From the IMG/VR virus record IMGVR_UViG_3300037247_000864, positions 1 to 46,265 of that record: a stretch of 46,265 nucleotides of DNA; one strand, given 5' to 3'. A model generated the notes under the pieces. That model saw only the letters and a list, made by a program, of their open reading frames with translations. It was not told the DNA's origin and did not search any database. Both the position numbers and the translations under genes were made by a program. The DNA comes from a virus. This document shows, in pieces, positions 46,131 to 46,265 of the stretch; the stretch's first letter is position 1; every line of letters begins with the position of its first letter.

Positions 46131-46265
46131 TAGGCGACCTGTTCCCAGCCAGTCTTCTCGTCTGCCTTCATCTGACGTAGCTTCCTGTTCCCACATGGGC
46201 GACAGAACAGCCCATACGAGCTATTGCGCCAACTGAAAACCTCAATCACGGCCCGCTTGGAGCAG
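46130..46265 (-). CDS. Small CxxC protein, C-terminal part, continues at the left end
   Basis: This is the right-hand part of the 59-residue gene that begins at 126. It includes residues about 16-59 with CRPC and a basic end (RKLRQMKADEKTGWEQVA). The terminal overlap means its first bases repeat 1-82. Residue 22 reads Ile here and Ser in the left copy. Confidence 0.75.
   Translation of the reverse strand, partial: CSKRAVIEVFSWRNSSYGLFCRPCGNRKLRQMKADEKTGWEQVA
46184..46265. repeat. Terminal direct repeat, right copy
   Basis: These are the last 82 bases, identical to 1-82 except A at 46245 for C at 62. See the left copy for interpretation. Confidence 0.9.

Overview
The window is the essentially complete genome of a tailed double-stranded DNA phage, roughly 46.2 kb and GC-rich. 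The first 82 bases recur at the right end with one mismatch, and a small minus-strand gene reads straight through the join. The sequence is therefore a circular or circularly permuted molecule written out with an overlap. No host can be named from sequence alone. There is no integrase, no recognisable DNA polymerase, helicase or primase, and no clear endolysin. I also see no tape-measure protein, which suggests a short-tailed (podovirus-like) virion.

Layout. A short divergent control region at about 8.50-8.61 kb separates two arms. Leftward (minus strand), one very long chain of small, tightly overlapping genes runs from 8492 down to 152, crosses the join, and continues from 46130 down to 36923. 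It is rich in tiny zinc-ribbon or CxxC proteins. It also carries a DnaA N-domain protein, RNase HI, a probable recombination or annealing protein, an ArdC-like protein, a RusA-type resolvase, a DUF1643 protein, a DpdA-like DNA deazaguanine transglycosylase, and a Ro60 (TROVE plus vWA) RNA-binding protein. A small DNA methyltransferase lies at the far end, also on the minus strand.

Rightward (plus strand), a probably leaderless zinc-ribbon gene is followed by a poorly coding stretch. Then come the small and large terminase subunits with a cluster of micro-genes between them, the portal, two very large probable internal virion proteins, a scaffold, the major capsid protein, and a long series of head and tail decoration genes. 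That series includes an adaptor-like protein with a CBM-like insertion and a 1196-residue Asp-box fibre protein. The arm ends with a holin-like protein.

Most striking element. Between the Ro60 gene and its upstream neighbour there is a compact small-RNA gene at 38384-38522, minus strand. It has a near-consensus sigma70-type promoter whose predicted start is the first base of a long imperfect stem. Two small hairpins sit in the distal loop, and a U-rich terminator follows. Next to a Ro60 gene this looks like a phage-encoded Y RNA. Together with the DpdA-like enzyme it marks the right part of the early arm as the accessory region most worth testing.
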